A program made the position numbers and the translations under genes. From positions 62,001 through 126,000 of the forward strand of contig NZ_KE384401.1 of the NCBI RefSeq assembly GCF_000425585.1: a stretch of 64,000 bases of DNA, written 5' to 3'. This stretch comes from Terrimonas ferruginea DSM 30193. Its GTDB lineage: Bacteria; Bacteroidota; Bacteroidia; Chitinophagales; Chitinophagaceae. The notes beneath the pieces are model-generated. The model searched no databases and was not told the DNA's origin. It was given only the letters and a program-made list of their open reading frames with translations. This document shows, piece by piece, positions 9,601-18,023 of the stretch. Position 1 is the first letter of the stretch. Each line of letters begins with the position of its first letter.

Positions 9601-11766
9601 GGCAATGACGGAATACTTGCACAACATTTCCGCCTGTCACGCAACGGACAGGAGTTGCTGATCAATAGTGCCACACAGGAGCCGGGTGCTCCGCTGGATG
9701 TGAGTTTTAAAAATTTCCATCTTTCCACGCTTACCGGTTTTGTGGAAACAGATTCATCGCTGGTTGATGGATTGCTGAATGGTACGGCACAGGTAAAAGA
9801 TATCATGACCGAACCGCTGTTCACGGCGGACCTGCAGATCGCCGATCTCAAACTCAAAGGCGATACGGTTGGCAACGTAGCAGCGAAAGTTTCCAATAAA
9901 TCAGCATCGGTCTATGATGCGGATATAACGATCACCGGCCGCGGAAACGATGTACAGCTTTCCGGTGAATACAATGTAAGCACCAGCTCCGCGGATATGT
10001 TGCTGGACATAAGAAAACTTCCTGTGGCTACGGCGCAGGCTTTGTCGGATGGCGCTATCCGCGAAGCAAGCGGTGATGTGAGCGGCCAGTTCCGCGTGAC
10101 GGGAAATATCAGCCAACCTGCAATACGCGGTGATCTTAATTTCAATAAGGTCGGTTTCAACCTGTCGATGTTGAACAACTATTTCCGTATCGACCAGGAA
10201 AAACTGCAGGTAAACGAACAAGGCATCCGCTTCAACCGCTTCCAGGTCCGCGATTCGCTGAACAACCAACTCGTGATCGACGGGCTTGCCGCTACCAGTG
10301 ACTTTACCACTTACAAACTGGATCTGAACATCAACGCCAAAAACTTCCGTGCACTCAACAGCACGAAGAAGGATAATAAACTTTTCTATGGCCAACTGTA
10401 TTTCGATGCCGATCTCGATGTAAAAGGAACGGCTACTGCACCACAGGTGGATGGCCGTTTTAAAGTAAATGAAAAAACAAAAATGACCGTGGTGCTGCCA
10501 CAATCTGAGCCCGGTGTGGTTGACCGCGAAGGTGTGGTGGAATTTGTAGACATGGATGCGCCGCTGACCGATTCACTCTTCCTCGCAGCGTATGACTCCA
10601 TGAACACAACCAGTCTGCGTGGAATGGAAGCTTCTATTAATATAGAAATCGACAAAGCCGCCGACCTTACACTGATCGTAGATGAAGGCAATGGTGACTT
10701 CCTCAATGTGAAAGGTGAAGCATCGCTGAATACAACCATCGACCCGGGCGGTGATATTACACTGGCGGGTAGCTATGAACTGGAAGACGGTGCGTATGAG
10801 CTTTCGTTCAACGGTATAAGACGCAAGTTCAATATTCAGAAAGGCAGCAAACTGATCTGGGGCGGAGAACCTACGGATGCCACCGTTGACATCACCGCGG
10901 TATATATAGCCAACACCGCACCGTTGGACCTTGTAAAAGGTCAACTGGGTGATGACGTGGGTTCAAACGAACGGAATACCTACCTGCAGAAATTACCGTT
11001 CGATGTAAAACTGATGATGACGGGCAAACTGCTGAAGCCTACTATCAAATTTGACATTGTATTACCCGACAATAAAAGCTATGTGGTATCCAACGATATC
11101 ATTTCCACCGTGCGAAATAAGCTTGATCAGTTGCGCCAGGATGAAGCGGAAATGAATAAACAGGTATTCGCCCTGCTGCTGCTGAACCGTTTCATCGCCG
11201 AAAATCCGTTTAACACCAGCAACTCGATCAATGCCGGTACACTTGCACGTCAGAGTGTAAGTAAACTGATGACGGAGCAATTGAACCGCCTGGCTTCCGA
11301 CCTGGTACAAGGTGTGGACCTGAACTTTGACGTACAATCATCGGATGACTATACCACAGGTCAGCGTGCCGACCGTACGGATCTGAATGTGGGCTTGTCA
11401 AAACGATTACTCAATGACAGGCTGACGGTAAGCGTGGGCAGCAACTTTGAACTGGAAGGACCCGCCAACTCCAACCAGCAGTCGAGCAATATCGCCGGCA
11501 ACATTGCCGTGGATTACAGGCTGAGCAAAGACGGCCGTTACCGCCTGCGTGCATACCGCAAAAATGAATACCAGGGAGTGATCGAAGGATATATAATAGA
11601 AACAGGTGTTGGTTTCATCATCACACTTGACTACAACCGCTTCCGCGATATATTCCGGCAGAAGAAAATTCAGAAACGCCGCGAAGAAGCCCGCAAAAAG
11701 CGGGAAGCGGAAGAGGAAAAGAAAAGCAACGAACAACCGGCCACACCAACGAAAAAAGAACCATGA
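6649..11766 (+). CDS. tamB: Translocation and assembly module protein TamB
   Basis: Very large AsmA-like protein (1705 residues) expected to bridge the inner and outer membranes. It acts with its Omp85 partner in outer-membrane protein assembly and/or lipid transport. A short basic tail and one hydrophobic segment (about residues 15-38) anchor it. A long repetitive beta-rich region follows, and the last 500 residues match the conserved TamB C-terminal domain (DUF490). The end is a charged Lys/Glu-rich tail. The stop codon overlaps the ATG of the next gene by four bases (ATGA), so translation of tamB and tamL is coupled. Confidence 0.9.
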   Translation: MEQPKKKRNFWQKLLRVVWKTLLFLFLFIVLLIILIQTPPVQNFIRKQAVNYLEKKLDTKVGIGRLYINFTKKVVLENVYVEDRQQDTLLYGGKIKVDVSIVDLIFGDLMINQVQLEDLTAKVKRQLPDTTFNFQFIIDAFVTPSDKPKEKTDTSSSSPVPIKKVVLDNIRLVYKDVVTGNDVEAWLAHFDTRIEELDPGLNIYRIPKVNLNGLTARVYQTKPMATPDPPAKDMAEAQEPAPPMQILVDEIALDKIKVDFKNDVSAFYANLDLGKLLLRPDKIDMVRKEVVVDELTLAQTTAAIRLGKTQAAKVVENEVEQEAESQKEAGWVIRAKKIRLDENNIAFDNDNNTRATSGMDYAHLHVNPLTLHADNFVFSDDSIAGKILKAQLKEQEGFELQELKTTFAYTSTGAFLSDLYLQTPGTVLRRDAKISYPSLDALKEDIGQMNLDLNLENSKIWVKDVLTFVPDLRKQPAFADPNATWLVNSRLKGKVSDLRIDALQLQGASDTKLDVRGVVKGLPDMDKMSADLVINSLSSSRRDLNRLLPKGTLPSSITVPGSFNLTGNVKGSMQQVQTNLNLRTDLGNAHVSGTASSLTDKARARYDLLVKTERLDLGTLLQDKETLGPVTADFRIKGTGYDQQTANATIDGQLHQAVFKKYNYKNLKLTGSIARQQVDIQAGIQDPNIHLALQAKADLSKEYPSVQLETMIDSIKAQELHLTSDKLIYRGKITADFPSTNPDSLEGQLLMTEALLVQKEERIQLDTLSLNAGSNDSGRYVRLNAGAIQARLEGNYKLTQMGDIISQAIEPYFSVKDSTKAATDSSLVYNFRLEADIVDAPLIRAFVPDLKRLDSVQLRSRFSNNEGWEAKLTAPVIELGTNSISGLQVTAAAGDTAINIDANVSGFRSGNTIQLFATKVNARLSNNQADFTLNLKDSESKDRYNLSALLRQPENGTYEITLRPDDLLLNYDKWAVPADNRLRYGNDGILAQHFRLSRNGQELLINSATQEPGAPLDVSFKNFHLSTLTGFVETDSSLVDGLLNGTAQVKDIMTEPLFTADLQIADLKLKGDTVGNVAAKVSNKSASVYDADITITGRGNDVQLSGEYNVSTSSADMLLDIRKLPVATAQALSDGAIREASGDVSGQFRVTGNISQPAIRGDLNFNKVGFNLSMLNNYFRIDQEKLQVNEQGIRFNRFQVRDSLNNQLVIDGLAATSDFTTYKLDLNINAKNFRALNSTKKDNKLFYGQLYFDADLDVKGTATAPQVDGRFKVNEKTKMTVVLPQSEPGVVDREGVVEFVDMDAPLTDSLFLAAYDSMNTTSLRGMEASINIEIDKAADLTLIVDEGNGDFLNVKGEASLNTTIDPGGDITLAGSYELEDGAYELSFNGIRRKFNIQKGSKLIWGGEPTDATVDITAVYIANTAPLDLVKGQLGDDVGSNERNTYLQKLPFDVKLMMTGKLLKPTIKFDIVLPDNKSYVVSNDIISTVRNKLDQLRQDEAEMNKQVFALLLLNRFIAENPFNTSNSINAGTLARQSVSKLMTEQLNRLASDLVQGVDLNFDVQSSDDYTTGQRADRTDLNVGLSKRLLNDRLTVSVGSNFELEGPANSNQQSSNIAGNIAVDYRLSKDGRYRLRAYRKNEYQGVIEGYIIETGVGFIITLDYNRFRDIFRQKKIQKRREEARKKREAEEEKKSNEQPATPTKKEP

Positions 11767-14069
11767 ACAGGCACTTAATATATATACTGCTGGTGATAGT
11801 TGCAGCAGTTGCCGTTACCGGGTGCAACATCACGAAGAGTGTGCCTGAAGGAGATGCTTTGTATACCGGGGCCACCGTGAAAATAGAGGACAGCGTGCTG
11901 AGCTCAAAGAAAAAGAAGAGCATGCGAAGCGACCTCGCGTCGCTGATCCGTCCCAAGCCCAATAAAAAAATATTAGGCATCCGGTTCAAACTGGCGATGT
12001 ATAACCTGGCCGGTAATCCGAAAAAAGAAGGTGGTTTTCGCGGCTGGCTGAAAAATAAAGTAGGTGAACCACCCGTATTGCTGAGCGATGTCAATCACCT
12101 GCGCACGGCGGAAGTATTGCAAAGCAACCTGGAGAATACCGGCTACTTCCATGCAAAAGTTACGGGAGATACCACGGTTAAAGGGAAAAAAGCAACAGCC
12201 ACTTATGTAGCCAAACCCGGCCCGCAATACAAGATCCGCGAAGTGGTATTTAATAAAGACAGCAGCATCCTTACCAAAACGATTGATTCGGCTGCAAAAA
12301 ATTCATTACTCAAACCCGGCGATCCGTTTGACCTCGGCGTAATCAAATCAGAACGAGACCGCATCGATGCATACCTGAAAGAGCGCGGGTTTTATTATTT
12401 CGACGGAGACTATCTCATCATCCGTACAGACAGTACCATCGGCAATCATGAAGTGAATCTTTATGTACATGTAAAACCACAAACACCGAAAGAAGCGAGA
12501 CTGGTATACCGGATCAACGATATTTATATTTTTCCTAGCTTCCGGCTGAACTCGACAAGCAACGACACTTTAAAAGCAAATGCTTCTTATTACCAAGGAT
12601 ATTATGTAGCCGACCGCAGGAAGTTGTACAAGCCGCGGATGTTTGAACAATCGATGCAGTTCAAAACCGGCGATGTATACAACCGGACGGATCACAATCT
12701 TTCACTCAACAGGCTGGTAAACCTGAACGTATTCAAATTTGTAAAGAACCGTTTTGAAGTGGTGCCCGGCGGAGCAGACACTCCCCGGCTTAACACCTAT
12801 TACTACCTGACGCCGATGCCGAAAAAATCATTGCGGTCGGAAATCAACGCCAGCACCAAATCGAATAACCTTACCGGTTCTTCGCTGACCGTTGGCTGGC
12901 GCAACCGCAATACTTTCCGTGGCGGTGAACTATTTGCCGTAGATGCAACGGGAGGTTTTGAAGTACAGTTTAGCGGCAACTTCAAAGGCTACAACACTTA
13001 CCGCGGTGGGCTCGAGACTTCGCTCACCTTTCCGCGGTTCCTCGTGCCCTTTATTCAGATAAATACGCGGGGCGGCTTTGTGCCCACAACCAAACTATTA
13101 CTCGGATACGATCTGTTGAACAAACAGAAACTGTATACGATGAATTCATTCCGCGCGGGCTTCAGTTATATATGGAAGGAAAACATCTACAAGGAACATC
13201 AGCTAAGCCCGATCTCGATCAATTATGTGCAGCCGTTGAAAATAACGCAGGAATATCTTGATAGTGCCGCAAAAAACCTCACGCTGCAAAAGGCGATCGA
13301 AAAACAATTCATCCTGGGTTCCAGTTACAACTTTAACTACAACGAACTGGCGGGAGGAGGCAACGGAACAGGATTATATTTCAATGGTAACCTGGATCTG
13401 TCGGGAAACATTGCCGGTCTTGTAACAGGTGCCAATGCGAAAGACAGCAATATTAAATATATCGCGGGTGCGCAGTTTTCGCAATATGTGAAGCTGGAAG
13501 GCGATGTGCGTCACTATACGAAAGTGAGCAGCGGCATCATCTGGGCCAATAGATTGATTGTTGGTTTAGGATATCCGTACGGCAACTCTACGGCGCTGCC
13601 TTTCATCAAGCAATTCTTTGTGGGCGGCACCAACAGTATCAGGGCGTTCCGCAGCCGCGCTTTGGGTCCGGGTACTTACAAAGACACGACGAGTCTGACC
13701 TTCCTTCCCGATCAGTCGGGTGATATCAAACTCGAATTGAATACGGAGTTGCGGGCAAAACTGTTCAGCATCGTGCATGGCGCCATTTTCGTGGATGCGG
13801 GTAATATCTGGTTGTACAATGCCGATTCATTGCGGCCGGGTGCGGAGTTCAGGGCCAGCCGGTTCATGAAGGAAATTGCGGTAGGTGCCGGTGTGGGTTT
13901 GCGGTTTGATATTTCTTTCCTCGTGTTGCGTCTCGATCTGGCCATGCCGTTGCGCAAGCCGTTTCTGCCGGATGGGGAGCGGTGGGTGATCGATAAAATC
14001 AATTTTGGTGATCCGGCATGGCGCAAGGAAAACCTGATCTTCAACCTCGGTATCGGCTATCCGTTCTAG
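11763..14069 (+). CDS. tamL: TamL: lipidated TamA-like Omp85 protein
   Basis: Outer-membrane beta-barrel partner of TamB. It is a lipoprotein: the signal ends in VTGC (Cys21), the feature that distinguishes Bacteroidota TamL from proteobacterial TamA. Periplasmic POTRA domains occupy roughly residues 90-350. The barrel of about 400 residues contains the Omp85 signature GGTNSIRAF near residue 625 and ends in GIGYPF with a terminal Phe, the usual Bam recognition residue. It has 768 residues, and its start overlaps the tamB stop. The convergent DUF4290 gene follows across a repeat-filled gap. Confidence 0.9.
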   Translation: MNRHLIYILLVIVAAVAVTGCNITKSVPEGDALYTGATVKIEDSVLSSKKKKSMRSDLASLIRPKPNKKILGIRFKLAMYNLAGNPKKEGGFRGWLKNKVGEPPVLLSDVNHLRTAEVLQSNLENTGYFHAKVTGDTTVKGKKATATYVAKPGPQYKIREVVFNKDSSILTKTIDSAAKNSLLKPGDPFDLGVIKSERDRIDAYLKERGFYYFDGDYLIIRTDSTIGNHEVNLYVHVKPQTPKEARLVYRINDIYIFPSFRLNSTSNDTLKANASYYQGYYVADRRKLYKPRMFEQSMQFKTGDVYNRTDHNLSLNRLVNLNVFKFVKNRFEVVPGGADTPRLNTYYYLTPMPKKSLRSEINASTKSNNLTGSSLTVGWRNRNTFRGGELFAVDATGGFEVQFSGNFKGYNTYRGGLETSLTFPRFLVPFIQINTRGGFVPTTKLLLGYDLLNKQKLYTMNSFRAGFSYIWKENIYKEHQLSPISINYVQPLKITQEYLDSAAKNLTLQKAIEKQFILGSSYNFNYNELAGGGNGTGLYFNGNLDLSGNIAGLVTGANAKDSNIKYIAGAQFSQYVKLEGDVRHYTKVSSGIIWANRLIVGLGYPYGNSTALPFIKQFFVGGTNSIRAFRSRALGPGTYKDTTSLTFLPDQSGDIKLELNTELRAKLFSIVHGAIFVDAGNIWLYNADSLRPGAEFRASRFMKEIAVGAGVGLRFDISFLVLRLDLAMPLRKPFLPDGERWVIDKINFGDPAWRKENLIFNLGIGYPF

Positions 14070-14072
14070 GAA

Positions 14073-14243
14073 CTTAAGTAATAAGTTTTAAGTAATAGGT
14101 TATAAGTAACAAGCGTTCCCTGACGTTCCCGAAAGGCGCTCCATGAGGCACTCGAAGGGTGGCCCGAAACTTCGGGCCCTGAGGCCGAAACTTCGGCCAC
14201 TCGAAGGCGGCCCGAAACTTCGGGCCCTGAGGCACTCGAAGGG
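14073..14243. repeat. Mosaic intergenic repeat: TAAGTAATAAG words plus nested hairpins
   Basis: Fills the convergent gap between tamL and the DUF4290 gene. The left part (14073-14112) repeats a TTAAGTAATAAG-like word. The right part has three perfect hairpins: GGCCCGAAACTTCGGGCC at 14161-14178 and 14209-14226, and GGCCGAAACTTCGGCC at 14183-14198. They are flanked by two copies of TGAGGCACTCGAAGGG (14144-14159 and 14228-14243). The last copy abuts the stop codon of the DUF4290 gene. Confidence 0.85.
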
Positions 14244-14954
14244 TTAGAATCGTTTCTTCTTGAAGTTGCCTCCACCGCCACCGCGGTTATCACGGTTGTC
14301 GTTCCGGCGGTTGTTGTTATTGTTTCCTCCGCCTCCGTTGTTGCGCTGCTGGAATTTATTGCGTGGTTTGCCGTATCCGCCACCGCCCGAACGGTTGTCG
14401 CGTGCTTCCTGCTGACGGTACGCTTTTACATAAGGCGTGTTGGTGAAAGTCAGTTGACCATTGGTGATATTGGTCAGTTCGCTCTGGATAGCGTCGTCGT
14501 GCACGATTTCCTTGTGCCAGTTGTTGTACGCCAGCTTCATATAATAGGCAATGGCATTGGCAAAGCCCTGACGTTTTTCCTGTTCTTCTTCGCTCAGTGC
14601 CTTGTCGATTACGGTCTCCAGGTTTTTGCCCAGGTGCGAGAAACGCGGATGACGTTTAGGATAAGGCAGCGGGTTAGGCCTGGCCTTAAGCGTTTCGCGG
14701 GTGGGTATGGGGTAAGGAGATTTTACTTCGAGTGTAAAGTCACTGATCAGGAACAGGTGATCCCACAGTTTATGGCGGAAATCTTCAACATTTTTCAGGT
14801 GCGGGTTGAGGAAGCCCATCAGTTCGATCACGGCATAAGCGTTACGCTGGCGTCTCTCGGGGTCTTCGATCTTCATGATATGCTCGATCATACGTTGAAC
14901 ATGGCGGCCATATTCGCGCATGATGAGATGATTTCTCGTTGTGTTGTATTCCAT
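14244..14954 (-). CDS. DUF4290 family protein with a Gly/Asn/Arg-rich tail
   Basis: Uncharacterised cytosolic protein conserved in Bacteroidota, 236 residues from the ATG at 14954. The N-terminal 180 residues are a helical DUF4290 domain beginning MEYNTTRNHLIMREYGRH. The last 50 residues are low complexity, made of Gly, Asn and Arg runs with several RGG/GGG-type patches and a KKKRF end. Such tails are typical of nucleic-acid-binding or phase-separating proteins, so an RNA-linked role is an inference. The open frame extends 38 codons upstream, but the chosen ATG sits just after a TACATTTG promoter element and begins the conserved domain. Confidence 0.85.
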   Translation of the reverse strand: MEYNTTRNHLIMREYGRHVQRMIEHIMKIEDPERRQRNAYAVIELMGFLNPHLKNVEDFRHKLWDHLFLISDFTLEVKSPYPIPTRETLKARPNPLPYPKRHPRFSHLGKNLETVIDKALSEEEQEKRQGFANAIAYYMKLAYNNWHKEIVHDDAIQSELTNITNGQLTFTNTPYVKAYRQQEARDNRSGGGGYGKPRNKFQQRNNGGGGNNNNNRRNDNRDNRGGGGGNFKKKRF

Positions 14955-14974
14955 TCTGAATTGTTGCGTAACGG

Positions 14975-14982
14975 CAAATGTA
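14975..14982 (-). promoter_or_regulatory. -7 promoter element of the DUF4290 gene
   Basis: TACATTTG on the minus strand, an exact TAnnTTTG match ending 20 bases before the ATG at 14954. A TTTG lies 15 bases further upstream, somewhat close for a -33 element. Confidence 0.55.
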
Positions 14983-15044
14983 TGAAAGTTTTTCTGCCAA
15001 ATGAATACCGGGAAGGGGTTCCGGCCCTGGGCAGACTTGAGGGC

Positions 15045-15077
15045 ATAAAAGAAGGGGCCCCGAACCAAGGCCCCTTT
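15045..15077 (-). terminator. Rho-independent terminator of the T9SS cargo gene
   Basis: AAGGGGCC (15052-15059) and GGCCCCTT (15069-15076) form a perfect 8-bp stem with a nine-base loop. On the minus strand a T-rich stretch follows, about 30 bases after the stop codon at 15109. Confidence 0.75.
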
Positions 15078-15108
15078 TACAAGCCACCATCCTCTTCCAC
15101 CTAAGAGG

Positions 15109-16305
15109 TCATTTAATTAAAAGTTGTTGAACACCGGACTGCAGGCTGTTTACATCTGTCACTTTAATCCAATACACACCTTTCGCCTGTAAAGAACCGA
15201 GCTGCACTCTATCCAAATTCTCTGCCAAAATCTCCTTTGCAACCAGTGTTTGCCCGAGGGCATTAAGGATCGTTATTTTATAACGTCCGCTGACAAAGTT
15301 AGCAAATTTAATACCAACAATACCATCTGAAGGGTTCGGAAATAAACTAAATTTTGGAAATCCCGAACTTTCCAGATTTATGTACCGCATTTCGCTGAAC
15401 CGCACATAACCATTGGCGTACACCTGGCGGATCCGGAAATAATGCGTACCGGTACGGCTGGCAGTATAGCTTAATTTATAATTACCTGATCCTGCATTGT
15501 TTTTCTGAACCGAACCGATTGAAACAAAGCTCCGTCCGTCCAAACTCACCTCTCCCTGGTAATAATAATCAGAATTAGCCTCGTCAAAGCCGTTCCAGTT
15601 AAGATCTACTTTTGAGCCTGTAATTTTCGTCAAAAAGAAATTACGCAGGTTCATCGGCAGTACCGAAGCCGGGCAGGTACAATACTCAAACCGCAGACGA
15701 ACAAACCCGGAAGTAGAAATACCAATAGACGCATTCGCACTGCTCGTAATATTCACACCACCCGTGATCATATAATTATAAGATACGCTGTCATTGGGCG
15801 GACCATAAAACTCAGTCAGCGAGGACTGCGTTGTTACCGTATGACAAACCGTCGTCCCCAGGATCGTATCATTGATTACTTTTCCAAAGTCCGGACCCGA
15901 ACCCTGGATGCCGTCCGAAGCCGAAAGCGAAAAATTGTAAGGCTTGCTGATCGTGCTGATCATGGCACCGCTCAAACCGGGCCCCGTAATAAAATCCGTA
16001 CGCCCATAAGTGGCGGCAAAATCATGCGGATTGCTGATGTCGGTATTTTCAAACGACAGGCTATCCACCACGCCACCCACCGTAATACAAAGCCGCATAC
16101 AGGTGACCATCCCATTCTCCGGATTGAATTTCGGAAACTTCACCGTCATCGAGGTTACACCCGATGGAAATGAAATGGTCTGGTCAAACGCGGTTTGCCC
16201 GCTTGGATTACCATTCGGACATTGCGCCTGTGCAGACACACACAACACCATCATCGCCAGCGCGACAAAGGCTGTCTTTTTCAAGGGGTAGGAAAGATAT
16301 TTCAT
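15109..16305 (-). CDS. Secreted protein with type IX secretion sorting domain
   Basis: A 398-residue exported protein. A Sec signal peptide ends near residue 28 (VSAQAQ). The body is beta-rich and not assignable to a known enzyme family. Around residues 225-310 there is a fibronectin-like region of the kind that commonly precedes the sorting tail. The last 80 residues, starting at FPKFSLFPNPSDG and ending GVYWIKVTD..QQLLIK, are a type A C-terminal domain recognised by the T9SS and the sortase PorU. The protein is therefore secreted or attached to the cell surface. It has its own promoter and terminator, and its function is unknown. Confidence 0.88.
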   Translation of the reverse strand: MKYLSYPLKKTAFVALAMMVLCVSAQAQCPNGNPSGQTAFDQTISFPSGVTSMTVKFPKFNPENGMVTCMRLCITVGGVVDSLSFENTDISNPHDFAATYGRTDFITGPGLSGAMISTISKPYNFSLSASDGIQGSGPDFGKVINDTILGTTVCHTVTTQSSLTEFYGPPNDSVSYNYMITGGVNITSSANASIGISTSGFVRLRFEYCTCPASVLPMNLRNFFLTKITGSKVDLNWNGFDEANSDYYYQGEVSLDGRSFVSIGSVQKNNAGSGNYKLSYTASRTGTHYFRIRQVYANGYVRFSEMRYINLESSGFPKFSLFPNPSDGIVGIKFANFVSGRYKITILNALGQTLVAKEILAENLDRVQLGSLQAKGVYWIKVTDVNSLQSGVQQLLIK

Positions 16306-16333
16306 AGGTACACATTGGATTTGGGAACAAGGC

Positions 16334-16364
16334 TAAAGGTAATATGATGTACCCTTCCCGGCAA
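16334..16364 (-). promoter_or_regulatory. Promoter of the T9SS cargo gene
   Basis: On the minus strand TTG (16364-16362) is followed after exactly 20 bases by TACCTTTA (16341-16334), close to the consensus TTTG-N19-21-TAnnTTTG. The ATG is 29 bases downstream. Confidence 0.6.
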
Positions 16365-16507
16365 TTGTAGTATTGCTGTTTTTCTGTAGTAGTAATAAGT
16401 GTAGCAGCATCGGAAAAGCACCTGTTAACTAACGACCTGCCTGTACGGATTTTAACGCGCTGGTATATTGTAACAATTCAGGACATCTACGGCGGATACT
16501 ATTCGCC

Positions 16508-16515
16508 TAACTTTG
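16508..16515 (+). promoter_or_regulatory. -7 promoter element of the glycosyltransferase gene
   Basis: Exact TAACTTTG. It overlaps a potential in-frame TTG start at 16513, so that codon cannot be the real start. The ATG at 16525 is nine bases after the element. Confidence 0.65.
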
Positions 16516-16524
16516 CAAAAGTTT

Positions 16525-17610
16525 ATGGTAATTGTAATCGACAACCGTTTTCCTTCAGCAAAACCCGGAGGTTTTAAACTGTACACAGAAATGTTGTTGC
16601 GCGAACTTGCGGAACAGCATCCGGCATACCACTTTGTGGTATTAACGGCAGATGAAAATGCGGCAGGAAACACCGTGGAAAATATTGCACGAATTGTTAC
16701 CGGCGTGTTTCCATCCGGACTGAAGCGTTGGTGGTGGCAGCGGGTTGGTTTGCCCAAATTGCTCCGTCAGCAAAAAGCTGCCATATATATATCATGTAAC
16801 GGATTGTTATCACACAAAAATCAATTGCCGCAGTTGTTTTTTTCTGCCGGTCCCGGTTGGATCGAAGATGATAACAGACCGGGCAATCATCGCATGATGA
16901 TCCCGGCCGGCCGCTGGATGACGGTGACGGAATTTGGCCGTACGCAGTGGCTGGAACAATCACGCTTTTTGAAAGGAGGAAAAATTGCCGGCATCGCCGT
17001 GAGGCCATTTTTTAAACCATTGGAATGGGAGGAAAAAAACCTGGTGAAAGAACAATATACGCAAGGCACAGAGTATTTTCTTTGTACCGGTGCCTTTCTG
17101 CCACGGAAAAATCTGATTACCCTGCTGAAAGCTTTTTCGCTTTTTAAAAAAAGACAACAGAGCAACCTGAAACTGGTGATCGCCGGCGAGGTGGAAGAAA
17201 AGTATACGGCTTTTGAAAAAGCACTCAGTACTTATAAATACCGCTCGGATGTAGTGTTGACGGGCTATCTCAACGGTCCGGAGCTGGCACGCGTAACCGC
17301 AGCAGCCTATGCGGTGGTATATCCGTCGCTGTATGAAGAAGTGGCTACACCCGTTGCAGAAGCGTTGCAGGCTGGCGTGCCGGTAGTGGCGGCAACGGGC
17401 ACGGCAGCAACGGAAATTGCGGGAGAGGCGGCGCTTTATGCTGATCCCGAAACGCCCGCCTCCATTGCCGATCAGTTAATGCGCCTCTATAAAGATGAGC
17501 GCCTGCGCACGCAAATGATCAGGGCCGGACTGGAGAAAGCCGCGGGCTTCAGCATTGGCGAAGCGGCCCGGCGGCTGGCGGCGATGATTGAGGCGTTACC
17601 CCGAAATTAG
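16525..17610 (+). CDS. Glycosyltransferase family 4
   Basis: Predicted retaining GT-B glycosyltransferase of 361 residues. The N-terminal acceptor domain starts with VIVIDNRFPSAKPGG, and the C-terminal donor domain (from about residue 175) has the typical GAFLPRKNLITLLKAF strand. The E-x7-E region reads YEEVATPVAEALQAGVPV, slightly divergent from EGFGLP. The start at 16525 is fixed by a promoter element that overlaps any upstream start. No polysaccharide cluster surrounds it, so the sugar and acceptor are unknown. The end of the gene carries the gldC promoter just beyond its stop. Confidence 0.85.
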   Translation: MVIVIDNRFPSAKPGGFKLYTEMLLRELAEQHPAYHFVVLTADENAAGNTVENIARIVTGVFPSGLKRWWWQRVGLPKLLRQQKAAIYISCNGLLSHKNQLPQLFFSAGPGWIEDDNRPGNHRMMIPAGRWMTVTEFGRTQWLEQSRFLKGGKIAGIAVRPFFKPLEWEEKNLVKEQYTQGTEYFLCTGAFLPRKNLITLLKAFSLFKKRQQSNLKLVIAGEVEEKYTAFEKALSTYKYRSDVVLTGYLNGPELARVTAAAYAVVYPSLYEEVATPVAEALQAGVPVVAATGTAATEIAGEAALYADPETPASIADQLMRLYKDERLRTQMIRAGLEKAAGFSIGEAARRLAAMIEALPRN

Positions 17611-17612
17611 CC

Positions 17613-17620
17613 TAACTTTG
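17613..17620 (+). promoter_or_regulatory. -7 promoter element of gldC
   Basis: Exact TAACTTTG two bases after the glycosyltransferase stop codon. It lies 23 bases before the gldC ATG and indicates an independent transcript. Confidence 0.55.
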
Positions 17621-17643
17621 CCGGTCAATATAATAAAGCAGAA

Positions 17644-17991
17644 ATGAAGCAGTCTTCTATCTCCATCGAAGTACATACCGACGAAAACCGCGTACCCGAC
17701 GCGATCTATTGGAATGCGACCGATACCACTCAACCCGACACCCAACAGGCCAAAGCCATGATGCTGGCATTCTGGGATGGTGCCGAAAAAGCGGCGCTGC
17801 GCATCGATCTGTGGACAAAAGCCATGATGGTGGACGAAATGGCCGACTTTTTTTACCAGACCATGATGACAATGGCCGATACTTATGGTCGCGCTACCAA
17901 TCACCAGGACATGGTACAGGACATGAAAAATTTTGCCCGCGACTTTTACCAGAAATTCCGCGACAAACAAATGAAGGAAAGCAAAGCCTGA
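17644..17991 (+). CDS. gldC: Gliding motility protein GldC
   Basis: Small soluble protein of 115 residues matching the GldC family. It starts with a beta-strand (SSISIEVHTDENRVPDAIYWNA) and ends in a helical, charged region. GldC is conserved in Bacteroidota and stabilises or supports the gliding/T9SS machinery without being essential for it in Flavobacterium johnsoniae. None of the core T9SS or gld genes lies in this window. The yqeY-like and cvpA genes follow closely on the same strand. Identification rests on overall sequence pattern and length. Confidence 0.88.
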   Translation: MKQSSISIEVHTDENRVPDAIYWNATDTTQPDTQQAKAMMLAFWDGAEKAALRIDLWTKAMMVDEMADFFYQTMMTMADTYGRATNHQDMVQDMKNFARDFYQKFRDKQMKESKA

Positions 17992-18023
17992 TAACTCTCT
18001 CTTCTCCCTAAAAAAATAAGACT

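Noticed and set aside
14066-14383. Open frame of 105 codons crossing the repeat after tamL
   Set aside because: It is translated hairpin repeat and antisense of the Gly/Asn-rich DUF4290 tail, with no start signal.
16513-16524. TTG start four codons upstream of the glycosyltransferase ATG
   Set aside because: The TTG is part of the promoter element TAACTTTG, so it cannot be within the message.
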